Source: Liolophura sinensis (lineage: Eukaryota; Mollusca; Polyplacophora; Chitonida; Chitonidae). From it: 64,000 nt of DNA. The stretch covers positions 39,954,458-40,018,457 of the forward strand of contig NC_088300.1 of the NCBI RefSeq assembly GCF_032854445.1. The letters run 5' to 3'. The position numbers were made by a program, and so were the translations under genes. Below, one piece after another: positions 55,301 to 58,300 of the stretch; the stretch's first letter is position 1, and each line of letters opens with the position of its first letter. Under the pieces are notes generated by a model that saw only the letters and a list, made by a program, of their open reading frames with translations, did not search any database and was not told the DNA's origin.

Positions 55301-58300
55301 ACATTTATGGCTGCCTGAAGAAAAGTTTCAAGAATTGCTTTTTAGCAGTGGCTTTGGAAACATTGTGGAGACAGTCAAGGTGCTATGGGTTCAGAGGGGC
55401 CGGTGCCCTGCGCTGTCAGCCCAACCATATCAAAAATACACCGGAGTTAATGTTAAAAATCCACCTCACTGTTTTGAATTGGATGTTAAACGTTTCTTTA
55501 ATTCGTTTGAACAGATTTATATTATGCATTGTAATTTTAATGGTGAGATATTTTAATCTGAGGATTATCTTGTAGTTATTGAAAGTTGGTATCTGAAATT
55601 TTTGTAATTTACAAAATGGGGCAATGTAGCTCAGCATTCTAATTGAGTGAAAACATGCATGTCTGTTACTTCCTCGCTAAGGTCTCTTATCCATCTGCAA
55701 AACTCATTGTAGTATTTGCCCTATTTTTAAGGCAATAATACTTTTTCACTTTATTCGCATGCGCTTTTTTGAGTTAATATTTTATAGGCGATCTGATGAC
55801 TAACTTCTTAAAACATGCTCAAAGCCATGTACAGTTATATTGGATCCAAGAGCATCTGGCCAGGGGGCCTTGGTGCTTTGGTGCCTTGGTGCCCCTGGCC
55901 TCATTGGTTGAGATATCTGTCTCCTCACTTTCATTTGCTAAACCCTTGTTTAGAGTTGACAAATGGTGAAGAAAATTGAGAAGCTGAAAGTTTATGAACA
56001 TAGGAAGTTCCTGAAACAAAAAAGAGATGCCATTTATGCCTCCAGAACACAGCAAGGCAGGCGATCAGTACATTATTGTCAAGGAAACTTGCCCAACATG
56101 ATACAATAGGATTCTTTGTACCTTTACTAAAGAAAGACTTCGGACTCGAAACTCCCCTGTTGTCCCATGTATGCATCAGTCAAAGTCTGTGCTCTATACA
56201 TGCACAATTAGACCACACCTACAGCTTTCACAGTCACATCCTCACCAGTCACAGTCACATCTACCGCAGTCATAATCACATCTGCACCACTTACAGTCAC
56301 ATCTGGGGGCCTTCGTGGCTCATTTAGTTAGCGTGCTAGTGCAGCGTTATGACCCAGGAGCCTCTCACCAATGCAGTCGCTGTGAGTACACCTCTTGCTG
56401 GCTTTTTCTCCGGTCATACGTGGGAAGGTCTTCCAGCAACCTACGGACGGTCGTGAGTTTCCCCCAGGGTCTGGCTGGTTTCCACCCATCATAATGCTGG
56501 CCGCCGTCGTATAAGGGAAATGTTCTTGAGTACGGCGTAAAACACCAATCAAATAAATAAATAAATACAGTCATATCTACACCAGTCACAGTCACATCCA
56601 CACCAGCCACAGTCAGTCACATCTGCACCAGCCACAGTCACATCTGCACCAGTCAGAGTCACATCCTACCAGTTACAGCCATGTCTGCCCTGATCACGAT
56701 CGCTGTTTAAACTACATCACTATTCAAGTTATAGTCACATCCCAAAACAGTGTAACCAGTTCATAGCTACATCCACCAAAGTAGATATCTGCTTGGCCAG
56801 CAGTTAAAATCGCATCCAAACTATTCATATCCATTTTCAAAATAATCATAGCTACACCTACGATGTAAGACCCCAGGCACATACACACTTACACACACAT
56901 ATACATACATGATGTACAGCAGTTATAGTGCCTTCCATATCACTCATTGCAAACTACATTGTAGGCCATTTATAGTTGCACCCAAAGCAGTTATAACCAC
57001 ATCCAATATAGCTATGTTTAAAACCGTTTTATGAATAAAGTATAGTTAGTCACATCTACAGCAATTATAGCCACATCCAAATCAGTTATAGTCCTATCTA
57101 AACTAGTCATGGCCGTATCCAAATCAGTTATAGTTCTATCCAAATTAGTTATAGTCCTATCCAAATCAGTTATAGTCCTATCCAAATGAGTTATAGTTCT
57201 ATCCAAATGAGTTATAGTCCTATCCAAATTAGTTATAGTTCTATCCAAATTAGTCATAGCCATATCCAAATTAGTTATAGTCCTATCCAAATCAGTTATA
57301 GTTCTATCCAAATTAGTTATAGTTCTATCCAAATTAGTTATAGTCCTATCCAAATTAGTTATAGTCCTATCCAAATCAGTTATAGTTCTATCCAAATGAG
57401 TTATAATTCTATCCAAATGAGTTATAGTCCTATCCTAATTAGTTATAGTCATATCCAAATGAGTTATAGTCCTATTCAAATTAGTTATAGCCTTATCCAA
57501 ATTAGTTATAGCCTTATCCAAATTAGTTATAGTCCTATCCAAATTAGTTATAGTCCTATCCAAATGAGTTATAGTTCTATCCAAATGAGTTATAGTTCTA
57601 TCCAAATGAGTTATAGTTCTATCCAAATTAGTTATAGTCATATCCAAATGAGTTATAGTCCTATTCAAATTAGTTATAGCCTTATCCAAATTAGTTATAG
57701 CCTTATCCAAATTAGTTATAGTCATATCCAAATCAGTTATAGTCCTATCCAAATGAGTTATAGTTCTATCCAAATGAGTTATAGCCTTATCCATATCAGT
57801 TGTAGTCCTATCCATATCAGTTGTAGTCCTATCCATATCAGTTGTAGTCCTATCCATATCAGTTGTAGTCCTATCCAAATTAGTTATAGTCCTATCCATA
57901 TCAGTTGTAGTCCTATCCATATCAGTTGTAGTCCTATCCATATCAGTTGTAGTCCTATCCAAATTAGTTATAGTCCTATCCATATCAGTTGTAGTCCTAT
58001 CCAAATCAGTTATGTTCTCATACAGGTAAACCATCTTACACAAATGTGCTAGAACTTTATATCTGCGTATTGAATGTTTTTAATTTAGTGTATTTTTCTT
58101 CATCAAAAATTCATGTATATTTATGGCATGTTTCTCAACCCATTTCTAGGGTCGACACAACAACAAAACTGGTTACTTCCCTGCGACGTATGTGATCCGC
58201 CTGAATCCAGGACAAAGAGTGTTCCAAGTCACCCATGCCATGCACCTCAGTGAAGGCGACAACGGTCTACGCCTGCACAAAGACCAGGTGCTCTGCCAAA

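Larger units (their letters stand above)
55085..58149 (+). other. 3.1-kb intron dominated by 21-bp repeats
   Basis: The first kilobase (55085-56189) shows no recognised feature. The remainder is the 21-bp array with an embedded SINE, then about 130 bp of unique sequence to the acceptor. Confidence 0.7.

Noticed and set aside
57186-58052. 288-codon open frame (and minus-strand frames of 202 and 132 codons) as a repetitive protein gene
   Set aside because: The frames exist only because the 21-bp repeat has a period of seven codons without stops. They lie inside a STAC intron with no splice or promoter context.
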